Positions 44,901-56,119 of a DNA stretch of 64,000 bases are shown here, one piece after another. Positions within the stretch are counted from its first letter, which is position 1. Each line of letters opens with the position of its first letter. The notes below the pieces were generated by a model. That model saw nothing but the letters and a program-made list of their open reading frames with translations, did no database searches and had not been told where the DNA came from. The translations under genes and the position numbers were made by a program. The stretch lies in contig OZ020619.1 in assembly GCA_963971575.1 (NCBI GenBank), forward strand, positions 20,404,813 to 20,468,812. The letters are read 5' to 3'. The stretch comes from Liopterus haemorrhoidalis (taxonomy: Eukaryota; Arthropoda; Insecta; Coleoptera; Dytiscidae).

Positions 44901-46539
44901 TAACATATCAGCCCGTTTCACCCTTTAGGGATGTAATTTTAAAAAACTGTCAATACCATTTCGAGATATTTTAAAAAGACACCTATGTGCAAAAAATAAA
45001 TTTTATAACTCAACAAACACATGAAATAAGATGGGATGTATAATTCACCCCGTTTGTAGATTCATCCCTTTAAGGGTTGATTAGGACAAAATCGTGAAAT
45101 AAGTTTTTCAGCATTTGTATGGGTAATCTTTGTAAGTAAAAACCAAGTCGTTATCTTATTGGTCCTAAGAGATATTAAGGAATCCTTGAATTAACATTTC
45201 ATCCCTTTTCACCCTTTAGGGACGTAATTTTAAAAAACTGTCAATACCATTTCCAGTTATTTTAAAAAGACACTTATGTGCCAAAAATAAATTTTGTAAC
45301 TCAACAAACACAGAAAATACGTCGGGATATATAATTCATCCCGATTGTAGATTCACCCCTTTAGGGGTTGATTAGGACAAAATCCTGAAATTAGTTTTTT
45401 GGAATTTGTATAGGTAATTTTTGTAAGAAAAAACTATCTTATTGGTCCTAAGAGATATTAAAGAATCCTTGAAATCACAATTCACCCCTTTTCACCCTTT
45501 AGGGGTGAAATTTTAAAAAACTACCAAAAACTTTTCGAGATATTTTAAAGACACCTATGTGCTAAAAAGTAATGTTGCAACTAAACGAACACAGGAAATA
45601 CAACAGAATGTACTCACCCCGATTGTAGATCCACCCCTTTAGGGGTTGATTAGGACAAATTCCTGAAATAAGTTTTTCGGTAATTGTATGGATAATCTTT
45701 GCAAGCAAACTGTAAGTCCATATCTTATTGGTCCTAAGAGATATTAAGGCATCCTTGAAATCACAATTCACCCCTTTTCAACCCTTAGGAGTGAAATTTT
45801 AAAAAACTGTCAAACCCGTTTCGAGATATTTTAAAAAGACACCTATGTGCCAAAAAGTAATGCTGCAACTAATGAACACAGGAAATACGACGGGATGTAT
45901 AATTCACCCTGATTGTAGATCCACCCCTTTAGGGGTTGATTAGGACAAAAACCTGAAATATGTTTTTCGGTATTTGTATAGGTAATCTTTGTAAGCAAAA
46001 AGCAAGTCGATATCTTATTGGTTCTAAGAGATATTAAGGAATACTTGAAATCATAATTCTCCCCTTTTCACCCTTTAGGGTTGAAATTTTAAAAAACTGT
46101 CAAAACCATTTCGAGGTATTATAAAAAGACACCCATGTGCCAAAAAGAAACCTTATAACTCAACAAACACAGGAAATACAACGGGATGTAAAATTCACCC
46201 CGATTGTAGATTCACCCCTTTAGGGGTTGATTAGTACAAAATCCTGAAATAAGTTTTTCGGAATTTGTATGGGTAATCTTTGTAAGCAAAAACTAAGTCG
46301 ATATCCCATCGACCCGAAGAGATATTAAAGAATCTGTGAAATCACATTTCACCCCTTTTTCGCCCCTTAGGGGTTGAATTTCGAAAAATCCCTTCTTAGT
46401 GGGTGCTTACGTCATGGAGGCAATATGCTCTCCAAATTTCAAGTTTCTAGGCCCAGGGGTACGGGCTGGGCGGTGATGAGTGAGTCAGTCAGTCAGTCAG
46501 TCAGTCAGTCAGTCAGGACACTGCCTTTTATATATATAG
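41957..46539 (+). mobile_element. E2: tandem-unit element, long units then short units
   Basis: The head ACTAGCTGAGCACCCGTGCT starts directly at the tail of E1. Markers near 42235, 42640, 43040 are about 400 bp apart. From there they are about 290 bp apart (43330, 43615, 43910, 44205, 44490, 44783, 45075, 45360, 45643, 45932, 46220). The tail is GTTTCTAGGCCCAGGGGTAC, a TCAG tract (46484-46516) and GGACACTGCCTTTTATATAT. Non-coding. Confidence 0.75.
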
Positions 46540-49500
46540 ACTAGCTGAAAACCCGTGCTTCGCTACGGTAAATTGATGGTCTCATTGGCATAAAATCCGC
46601 AGTTTGTTTTTAAACTTGTGTATGTGTAATCTTTGTAACAAAAAATCTAGTCGATATCTCATCTGTCCTAAGAGATATTGAGGAATCCGGGAAAAAACAT
46701 TTTACTCCTTTTCACCAGATAGGGGTCGAACTTGAAAAAATTCTTTCTTAGTGGGTTCTTACGTCATACTGAAAAATGTACTCTCCGAATTTTTTATTTC
46801 TAACAAAAAAATACTAATTTACCCTTTAGGAGTGAAAGAAAACTGTCAAAACTCATATATGCCAAAATGGAATGTTATAACTCAACAACCGCTGGAAATA
46901 CAAAGGGTTCTATAATTCACCCCGAATTCCTGAAATTCGTTTTTCGGCATTTGTATGTATTAATTTTATTTTATATTATGACGAATGTAAAAAACTCAAA
47001 TTTTATTAACATGAATAAATATTATTATTATGGGTAATCTTTATAAGCAAAAACCAAGTCTATATCTTATTGATCCTAGAAGATATTAAGGCGTCCTTGA
47101 AGTCACAATTCCCTCTTTTCACCCTTTAGGGGTGATATTTGTTAAAGGTAAAAAACTGTTAAAACCATTTCGAGACATTTTAAAAAGACACCTATGTGCC
47201 AAAAAGAAACGTTATAACTCAACAAACACAGGAAATACGACGCGATGTATAATCTACCCCGTTTGTAGAATCACCCCTTTAGGGGTTGATTAGGACGAAA
47301 TCCTGAAGTAAGTTTTTCGGCATTTGTATGGATAAATTTTGTAAGCAAACACCAAGTCTATATCTTATTAGTCCTAAAAGAATTAAGGAATTACTGAAAT
47401 CACATTTCACCCCTTTTCACCCTTAAGGAGTGAAATTAAAAAAATTTCAAAATCATTTCGAGATAAAATAAAAACACCTAGATATTAAAGAATCATTGAA
47501 ATCATCCCTTTTCACCCTTTAGGTGGTAAATTTAAAAAAATGTCAAAACTATTTCGAGATAATTTAAAATGATACCTATGTGCCAAAAGTAATTTTGCAA
47601 CTATACGAACACAGGAAATACGACGGGATGTATAATTCATCCCGATTGTTGATCCACCCCTTAAGGGGTTGATTAGGACAAAATCCAAAAATTGGTTTTT
47701 CGGTATTTGCATGGGTAGTTTTGGTAAGTAAAAACCAAGTAGATATCTTATTGGTCCTAAAAAATGTTAAACAATCCTTGAAATCACATTTTACCCCTTT
47801 TTACCCTTTAGGGGTTAAATTTAAAAAAATTGTTAAAACATTTCGAGATATTTTAAAAATACGCCTATGTGCCAAAAAGAATCCTTATAACTCAACAAAC
47901 ACAGGTAATACGACGGGATGTATAATTCACCCCAATTGTAGATCCACCGTTTAGGGGTTGATTAGGACAAAAATCCTGAAATATATTTTCTCGTATTTGT
48001 ATGGGTAATCTTTGTAAGCAAAAGCAAGTCGATATCTTATTGGTCCTAAGAGATATTAAGGAAATCTTGAAATCAGAATTCACCCCTTTTCACCCTTTAG
48101 GGGTGAAATTTAAAAAAAACTGTCAATACTATTTCGAGATGTTTTAAAAAGGCATCTATGTGCCAAAAATTAATGTTGCAACTAAACGAACAGAGGAAAT
48201 ACGACGGGATGTATAATTCACCTTGATTGTAGATCCATCCCTATAGGGGTTGATTAGGACCAAATCCTGAAATAAGTTTTTCGGTATTTGTATGGGTAAT
48301 CTTCGTAAGCAAAAAGCAAGTCGATATCTTATTGGTCCTAAGAGATATTAAGGAATCCTTGAAATCACAATTCATCCCTTTTCACCCTTTAGGGGGTAAT
48401 TTTAAAAAAATGTCAAAACTATTTCGAGATATTTTAAAAAGATACCTATGTGCCAAAAAGTAATGTTGCAACTAAACGAACACAGGAAATATGGCGGGAT
48501 GTATAATTCACCCCGATTGCAGATCCACCCCTTAAGAGGTTGATTAGGACAAAATCAAAAAATTGGTTTTTCGGCATTTAGAAGGGTAGTTTTTGTAAGC
48601 AAAAACCAAGTCGATGTCTTATTGGTGTTAAAAAATATTAAACAATCCTTCAAATCACATTTCACCCCTTTTCGCCCTTTAGGGGTTAAATTGAAAAAAG
48701 TTGTCAAAACCATTTCGAGATATTTTAAAAAGACGCCTATGTGCCAAAAAGAAACCCTATATCTCAATAAACACAGGGAATACGACGGGATGTATAATTC
48801 ACCCCGATTGTAGATCCATCCTTTAGGGGTTGATTAGGACAAAATCCTGAAATATATTTTTCGGTATTTGTATGGGTAATCCTTATAATCAAAAAGCAAG
48901 TCAATATCTTATTGGCCCTAAGAGATTTAAGGAAACCTTGAAATCACAATTCACCCCTTTTCACCCTTTAGGGATGAAATTTTAAAAAACTATCAAAACC
49001 TTTTCTAGATATTTTAAAAAGACGCCTATGTGCTAAAAAGTAATGTTGCAACTAAACGAACACAGGAAATACAACGGAATATAAAACTCACCCCGATTGT
49101 AGATCCACCCCTTTAGGGGTTGATTAGGAGAAAAACCTGAAATATGTTTTTCGGTATTTTTATAGGTAATCTTTGTAAGCAAAAAGCAAGTCGATATCTT
49201 ATTGGTTCTAAGAGATATTAAGGAATACTTGAAATCATAATTCACCCCTTTTCACCCTATAGGGGTGAAATTTTAAAACACTACCAAAACCTTTTCGAGA
49301 TATTTTAAAAAGACTCCTATGTGCTAAAAAGTAATACTGCAACTAAACGAACACAGGAAATACGACGGAATGTATAACTCACCCCGATTGTAGATCCACC
49401 CCTTTAGGGGTTGATTAGGACAAATTCCTGAAATCAGTTTTTCGGTAATTGTATGGATAATCTTTGCAAGCAAACAGTAAATCGATATCTTATTGATCCT

Positions 49501-50594
49501 TAGAGATATTAAGGAATCCTTGAAATCACAATTCACCCCTTTTCAACCCTTAGGGGTGGAATTTTTAAAAACTGTCAAACTCATTTCGAGATATTTTAAA
49601 AAGACACCTATGTGCCAAAAAGTAATGCTGCAACTAATGAACACAGGAAATACGACGGGATGTATAATTTACCCCGATTGTAGATGCACCCCTTTAGGAG
49701 TTGATTAGGACAAAATCCTGAAATTGGTGATTCGGTATTTGTATGGGTAATCTTTGCAAGTAAAAAGCAAGTCGATATCTTATTGGTCCTAAGAGATATT
49801 TAAGAATCCTTAAAATCACTAGTCACCCCTTTTCACCCTTTAGGGGTGAAATTTCAAAAAACTGTGAATACCATTTCGAGATATTGTAAAAAGACACCTA
49901 TGTGCCAAAAAGTAATGTTGCAACGAAACGAACACAGGAATTACGACGGGATGTATAATTCACCCCGATTGTAGATCCACCCCTTTAGGGGTTGATTAGG
50001 ACAAAATCCTGAAATTGGTGATTCGGTATTTGTATGGGTAATCTTTGTAAGCAAAAAGTCGATATCTTATTGGTCCTAAGAGATATTAAAGAATCCTTAA
50101 AATCACAATTCACCCCTTTTCACCCTTTAGGGGTGAAATTTCAAAAAACTGTCAATACCATTTCGAGATATTTTAAAAATACACCTATGTGCCAAAAAGT
50201 AATCTTGCAACTAAACGAACACAGGAAATACAACGGGATGTATAATCCACCCCGATTGTAGGTTCACCCCTTTATGGGTTGATTAGGGCAAAATCCCGAA
50301 ATTGGTTTTTCGGCATTTGTATGGGTAATACTTGTAAGCAAAAACTAAGTCGATATCCCATCGGCCCTAAGAGATATTAAGTAATTCGTGAAATCACATT
50401 CCACCCCTTTTCATCCCTTAGGAGTGGAATTTCGAAAAATCCCTTCTTAGTGGGTGCTTGCGTCATGAAGGGAATATACTCTCCGAATTTCAAGTTTCTA
50501 GGCCCAGGGGTTTGGGCTGGGCGGTGATGAGTGAGTCAGTCAGTCAGTCAGTCAGTCAGTCAGTCAGTCAGGACACTGCCTTTTATATATATAG
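46540..50594 (+). mobile_element. E3: tandem-unit element, short (~290-bp) units
   Basis: The head ACTAGCTGAAAACCCGTGCT abuts the E2 tail. After a disrupted first part (with an AT-rich insert at about 46958-47033) it contains about twelve 290-bp units with markers from 47280 to 50270. The tail has GGGGTTTGGGCTGGGCGGTG, a TCAG tract (50535-50571) and TTTTATATATATAGA. Non-coding; the 60-75-codon frames in it are repeat by-products. Confidence 0.75.
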
Positions 50595-51107
50595 ATTATG
50601 TTTCTCATATATAATAATAACTGTAACTGTAACAATAATTATAATAATAATAAATTGCAATTATTACCCTAACAGGTGGAAGGCAAAGTGCTGGGTTTTG
50701 CCCTTTTTCCCGGCGTAACTAATTGTGTGTGGCAACATAGTATTAAACACTATTGTTAAAAAATAATAAAATATTTATACTTGAATACATAGAAATACAA
50801 TTAGGCATATGTATAACCACTATGTAATTTTATTTTTTTAAATTTGTACTTTAATTGCCTGGCAATAAAATATTTTATATATATTATTATAATAATAATA
50901 AATTGCAATTATTACAATAACAAGTGGAATACAAATATTTATTTTTAACTTATCATATCAGGGCATCCTGTTTAATAATTCATTATTAAATTAGTTATTC
51001 GTTTTAAAAATAAATAAAGCTCAAGGAATTTTTTTAATCCACTCATCCTTTTAATTTAAAATTTAATTATAAAATCTTTTAAGAGACACTTAATTAGTAT
51101 CTCTTAT
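50595..51107. other. No gene recognised; low-complexity AT
   Basis: Two copies of ATAATAATAAATTGCAATTA (50643 and 50891) and AT-rich filler. Confidence 0.4.
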
Positions 51108-51109
51108 TA

Positions 51110-51871
51110 AGGCGGCGCACAACCCTATAGTCCTCAATAGTTTTTTATACAAAACTAATAATCGGAAATAAAATTAATAACAATCTATATATCAAAATTT
51201 GCAGCGAATTTTTATCTATCTAATAGGATATTTTTAATTGCAGAAAAAACTGTTAGGTAGTTGTAAATAAGCAAATTGCATTATAGACGCCATATTGTAA
51301 ACCAATCGACGCATGTTTGCGTACGATGCGGCAAATTGTACCTAAAGCTTCATTCTATATAATATTATTCTAGTTATTTTGTTGTATTGTGAAAATTACT
51401 TATAGTTATTGTACTTGGTAATCTATTTTTGCCGCCCTCTTGAATATGCCGCGGTTTTCAAAATTGGTGTTCCGGATAAAAATGATTTAGTTTTCGTGAA
51501 GAATACGTGTACCAAGTGGCATTCTATTATCTTTAAGTATAATATTTTTCGACGAAGGCTCTAAACTATAAGTAATCAAGTCGAAAAAAAAAAACTTATT
51601 ATTTGAACATTTCTACACAAAACTATATAAATATAAAAGTTATTCGAAACCCGCAAATAGATTTAAAAAATTACAGAACATTATCGCTGATGTCTATTTT
51701 TAAGTTATTGAGCGATAATATTTTTACAATAAATGGTTCTACAATTAAAACTATCTTATTAGATAGATACAAATTCGGTGCAAAATTTGATGTATAGGTT
51801 AATACTAATTTTATTTCAGATTGTTAGTTTTGTATAAGAAGCTAGTAACCTCCGGGGGTTATACGCAGCCT
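51110..51871. mobile_element. TIR element with long inverted arms, 762 bp
   Basis: It begins AGGCGGCGCACAACCC and ends GGGTTATACGCAGCCT, with TA on both sides. Longer inverted similarity (about 120 bp) lies inside: TTATACAAAACTAATAATC with AAATTTGCAGCGAATTTTTA on the left against its complement near 51745-51845. The centre is unrelated AT-rich DNA. No coding capacity. Confidence 0.7.
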
Positions 51872-52369
51872 TAAGTGTCTAAGTGTATCGCGTTTTCATT
51901 TTCTTTCTTTTAAAAATTTCATTTATAATCTTTATTTCATTTTCGTTACGTTTTCAGACTATGATTTTCAATGCGTAATCCGTTTTCAATAGTTATATGT
52001 GTTTATTTAGCACCAGATTTTATCGTTTTAATCATATTTCTAGAGCTGAGTGAGTGGGTGTCAACCGCTTGTTTTCCATCATTCATAAGAACCCCTCTAC
52101 TACAATTGAACCTATTTTAAATTATTTTTTGACTGGAAGAAAATAATTATTTGATCAGAAATAATAATGATTTGACCAGTAAAAATATTGATTTTATCAG
52201 AAAAAAATTTTGACTCAAAAAATATTGTTTTTAAAAATATTTTAGAAAATAAAAATAAAGAAATATTTCATTATAAATATTTCTTTCTTTTTTGGGTTTC
52301 GTAAGTATGGTCAAGAATAACCTATACCAATGGTTTCCAACAATGTCCAATGTCCAGTCGTAACCGGTA

Positions 52370-52715
52370 GAAGTTTTACAGGCTATAACGTTAAGATTAA
52401 GACATAGTTTAGTTCAAAAGACTTTTTATGCTAAATTCCAGTCAATCGGGTTCTTCTGTACTAAATTATTTGCTATCATAATCTAACCTGACACAGTTTT
52501 TAGGTTTAAAATAATTTTAGAGGCAGTGACGTCAAGATTAAGACAAAGCTTAGTTCATAAGAATTTTTAAACTTGATTCGAGTTGCTCGGGTTCTTCATA
52601 CTGACTTCTTTACTATCATAACCTTACTTGACCTTGACCCAGTTTTTAGGTTCTTAGTAGTTTTAGCTGTAATATTACCATTAAGACAGAGTTTACTTCA
52701 AAATATTTAAAAGGT
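52370..52715 (+). repeat. Tandem repeat, about 141-bp unit, 2.3 copies
   Basis: AAGATTAAGACAWAGYTTAG occurs at 52393 and 52534, and a third partial start lies near 52675. Each unit carries CGGGTTCTTC and a TTTTTAGGTT block. Confidence 0.8.
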
Positions 52716-52730
52716 CCTTAAACGTAAGGA

Positions 52731-52768
52731 CAATATTTTAGAAAATAAACGTATTTTCTAAAATATTG
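52731..52768. repeat. Perfect hairpin, 17-bp arms, 4-bp loop
   Basis: CAATATTTTAGAAAATA, loop AACG, then the exact reverse complement. The arm sequence occurs once more, in part, near 52238. Confidence 0.9.
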
Positions 52769-53486
52769 TAGGTAAATTAATTCTGACCAATATAAAAGTC
52801 AATATTTTTCTGATCAAATCATCGTTTTTTCTAATCAAGTCATTATTCTCTTTTCAATTTATTATATTTTCTGATCAAGTTATTATTTTCTCTAATCAAT
52901 TTATTTATTTTTTTCTGATCTAATAATTCTTTTTTTGCAAATTATTTTTATTTTTTGATCAATTTTTTTTTACCCATCAATTAAATATTTCCCTTATTGT
53001 ATATTTATAAGGCGGGAGAACTTCTCTCTATTATTACGTAGTATGTGAGGCGTTGCTATTGCACAATATGTATTACTTGAAACAACATAAGTTTGGAAAA
53101 ATGCGCAAGGGAGCGGGACGGATGAGCTCTGGCCAATAGACATGTAGACATAATGATCATCCAGTAAAATTCCCACATAAAGCAAGCAGCAACATTTTTA
53201 CAGTTTTGATGTCCGACTGTGATGGGTGGTATTTAAGTTTATGAACCTAACTTGTACAGATAGTGTTAGGGTGTGAACTAATACTTGTTTCTTTGATTGT
53301 TCTCTGTACGTATCACTTTTATCATAGTGATCTTTGCACAAGATATTTGCTAAACAGTATTTTATGGTTCTATACATTTTTCATATTAAATAATACTAGT
53401 ATAATAGTAGTATATTTGCCGATAATTCTTAAACATATATTCTATATAATTGGAATATTTTGCCAGTTAAATATAAGTTATATATA

Positions 53487-53549
<63 letters not shown>

Positions 53550-53684
53550 GAATTAAAAAAAAAATAATAATAAATAAATTTAAAAAAAAAATAAAAAAAA
53601 AAATTAAATTATTTTTTATAAATTTTGACGAGTAAATAAGAATTTTTATTTCTCCTTATATATATATATATATTCTTTATTCCC
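52769..53684. other. No gene recognised; TGATCA-rich AT sequence and TA microsatellite
   Basis: Repeated TCTGATCAAGTTATTATTTT-like motifs at 52805-52975 (mirrored at 52140-52210 in the other orientation), then a TA microsatellite at 53489-53546 and A-rich sequence. Confidence 0.45.
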
Positions 53685-54125
53685 TAGGCCTTGCGGCGTT
53701 CAGGGTGTTAACATTTACAAAAAAATAAAAATAAAATAAAAAATAAAACCAAATCAATCCAAAAATACATAACAATAACATCCAATACAATTTACATTTT
53801 ACAATATTTTTTCTCTTTTCTTTCTTCTTTCAGTTTCCCTTTCCTGCTATCCTTCTCCAATCTCCATCCTTCTTGCCTCTAATTCCCTCGCCCACCTCTC
53901 CCCCCTTCCATCTTCGTGCAACAGGTCTAATGTCCTCCCCGACCATACTGTCATCTCTCTACACCTCTTCGCGAGGTTCTCTATATCTTCCTCCTCCTCC
54001 CCGCACATCCTGCACATCTTATCCTCCTGTCTCCTCCAATATCTATTTCCTCTCTCTTCATTCCCGCACCTTAGCCTCGCAATCCTCCTAACTCTCCCTC
54101 CTGACTTTCCTCTTTTTCCCCTCAA
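53685..54125 (-). pseudogene. LINE ORF2 3' fragment with CCHC-type tail
   Basis: The minus-strand frame reads RVRRIARLRCGNEERGNRYW, then MCRMCGEEEEDIENLAKRC, the Cys-x2-Cys...Cys tail found after the RT of several insect LINE clades (His replaced by Asn in the usual EHxxxxC). It is followed by a 3' UTR ending CGCCGCAAGGCCTAGGGAAT and AAAGAATATATATA. The base composition is purine-rich and more GC than its surroundings. Clade not assigned. Confidence 0.65.
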
Positions 54126-54201
54126 ATAGCTTGGTACCCCTATAGTTCTGACCCTATAAGTTAATCATTTATAAGTTACAATTGGTTGAATAATAGAAGT
54201 G

Positions 54202-54260
54202 CAGTGGAACCCCGTTATTGTTCGAGTGTGAGTTGGTCGAATAGTGAATTCATTTTTCCA
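54202..54260 (+). mobile_element. Possible pogo/Tigger MITE end
   Basis: CAGTGGAACCCCGTTATTGT resembles the Tigger/pogo terminal repeat (CAGTxGAACCTCxxTTATCCG). No matching right end was found before the mariner at 54527. Confidence 0.35.
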
Positions 54261-54526
54261 ATAAGAAACAATGTAAATTGGATTAATCAGTTCTTGGCTC
54301 CCAGAGTTGACCCCTTACACAACAATTTTAATCTTAAGTTCTGGGGTTTCGCATATTGTGAATGCATTTTATAACCTCAAACAACTAATAATTATTACTG
54401 ATTAATAACACACAGTACTGCAATAACTACAGTAAAAAATATGTTTTACATAAAATAAGAACTTTGTTTATTAAGGAGTGGTGCCTGAATGGTCCAGTAA
54501 TTAATGTATCTATTATCAGGGTTATA

Positions 54527-55225
54527 CGAGGGAAAGTCAGCAATTAAGTCACAAAAGGATATTAAAAAAATACTCAAAGAAATACTTAGCCGAAAACAAG
54601 TTTCCACCAACATTAATACACTTATCCCATCGCTTTATCAATACCCCAGTGCCTGCTGTATAAAAGTCTTTGGGCTACAGTTTCAGTCAGATGCGTACCT
54701 CTTGTTCGCTATCGTTATCACCCGCGAAACGTTTGCCGCCAAGGTGCTTTTTTGTAGGCCAAAACACGAGAACATTCTATTGCAGTTGTTATGCTGTTTA
54801 TTGTAACGCGCCTGTTAGCTCAAACCGTCTCGTCCACCCGTCATTCGCCATCTGAACTGGGAGCCCAGTTCGGTGTTCGTCAACAACTTTTAAACGCCCT
54901 TGAGAGAATTTCTCGACCCACTTGTACACTGCTTTACGCGACAAACACTCTTCACTGTAAACAAGATACATTTGCTTATGGATATCCTTTGCAGGAAGTC
55001 CTTTTGCCCATAAAAAATGCATAACATCACGCTGCTCTTCCGCAGTATACTCTTCGAGCACGATCGCCATTTTCACTCTGCCTGCGCACGCACACGGCAA
55101 CTGTCACTTAAGTGTTATCAAGGATTATTTTGCCACCTAATGACTATTTTGGAAATAATTATTTGATCACTGCTATTTTCAGCTTTTCAACATTGGTTTG
55201 TGACCTAATTACTGACTTCCCCTCG
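54527..55225 (-). mobile_element. Internally deleted Tc1/mariner element
   Basis: The ends are CGAGGGAAAGTCAGCAATTA and, inverted, CGAGGGGAAGTCAGTAATTA, then RGTCACAAA, with TA on both sides (54525-54526, 55226-55227). 699 bp. Confidence 0.9.
54590..55070 (-). pseudogene. Mariner transposase, catalytic core deleted
   Basis: From the ATG at 55070: MAIVLEEYTAEEQRDVMHFL, DIHKQMYLVYSEECLSRKAV and YKWVEKFSQGR, the helix-turn-helix half, ending shortly after DEHRTGLPVQ. The middle is missing. The far C-terminus is legible at 54738-54610 with several stops (HLGGKRFAGDNDSEQEVR, then IKRWDKCINVGG). The GKRF...DKCINVGG pattern is the mariner C-terminus. The part with the catalytic residues is absent. 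Confidence 0.85.
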
Positions 55226-55298
55226 TACTTATGCACAGGCGTTTGAGGAGGTAACCTAAGTTTGATAGGTCTCTCCTAATGCAGAAGCTACTGTAAGA

Positions 55299-55304
<6 letters not shown>

Positions 55305-55354
<50 letters not shown>

Positions 55355-55392
55355 TTGCGGTATACGTAAGTTTGGAGACATTTGTAACAAAA

Positions 55393-55426
<34 letters not shown>
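55305..55426. repeat. Two TA microsatellites
   Basis: TA tracts at 55305-55351 and 55398-55426, separated by unique sequence (GGTTGCGGTATACGTAAG). Confidence 0.9.
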
Positions 55427-55429
<3 letters not shown>

Positions 55430-55929
55430 TTGGAGGCTCTGTCTGTACATTTTTTTTTATTTTGGCTTTGGTATATTTAATATGCGTAGCTTAGACCATT
55501 TTTTATTTTTTGTCTGTCTGTGTGTCTGTTTGTCCACGATAAACTCAAAAACTACTAGTCGGATTTTAATGAAATTTTGTATAAATAATTTTTTTGATAA
55601 TATTCACAATATTCATAACGTTCTTTGTCAGAGTGTATACGTGGTTATTGTCTTAATTTAAAATTTGATAATTCATTGATACTAGTCTAAAATTAAAAGT
55701 GCTATTTTATGTTAAATAATAGATCTTTTACAGTGGTTTCTGGTGTTACAAAATTATAATTTAAATGCTCGTTTTAGTGTATATTTTTGTATAAAAGAGT
55801 TTTGTAAAATTTGTGATATCTTTGAAATTTGCAAACTTAGAAATATCCTAGTTCAGTCAAGTTCGTGAAGGTTTACAAGAAGTTGAGTAATTCCAGTGAC
55901 TGTCAAAAGTTGTGCTAAAATTAATTAAC

Positions 55930-56118
55930 ATGCCGGACTATTGCAATTTGTGTAAATCATCAATTGTTAGCCGGAATAATCCTGGATTAAAATGCAATGG
56001 ATCGTGTCAAAAAACTTTCCGCGCCAAATGTGTTGGCATACCATCTGCTCTCACTGAAAACCTTAACTTACCCGGTATTTCTTGGTGTTGTGGTGACTGT
56101 CTGAAGAATAATAAAACA
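55930..56118 (+). pseudogene. LINE ORF1 PHD finger, interrupted
   Basis: MPDYCNLCKSSIVSRNNPG opens a PHD finger with CNLC, KCNGSC, AKC and CCGDC. The zinc-binding His of the Cys4-His-Cys3 set is replaced (TFRAKC where FHxxC is usual). Coding stops at CLKNNKT, where E4 begins. The first ATG (55930) fits the family. Confidence 0.78.
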
Positions 56119-56119
56119 T

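Noticed and set aside
39356..50594. CRISPR array, given regular repeats
   Set aside because: Units are about 290-405 bp without short repeat-spacer alternation, and the DNA is eukaryotic.
51603..51797. 64-codon frame in the long inverted-arm element
   Set aside because: It sits largely in the right arm and has no motif; the matching left arm is not open.
53263..53547. 94-codon plus-strand frame ending in Tyr-Ile repeats
   Set aside because: Its C-terminus is translated TA microsatellite and the rest has no motif.
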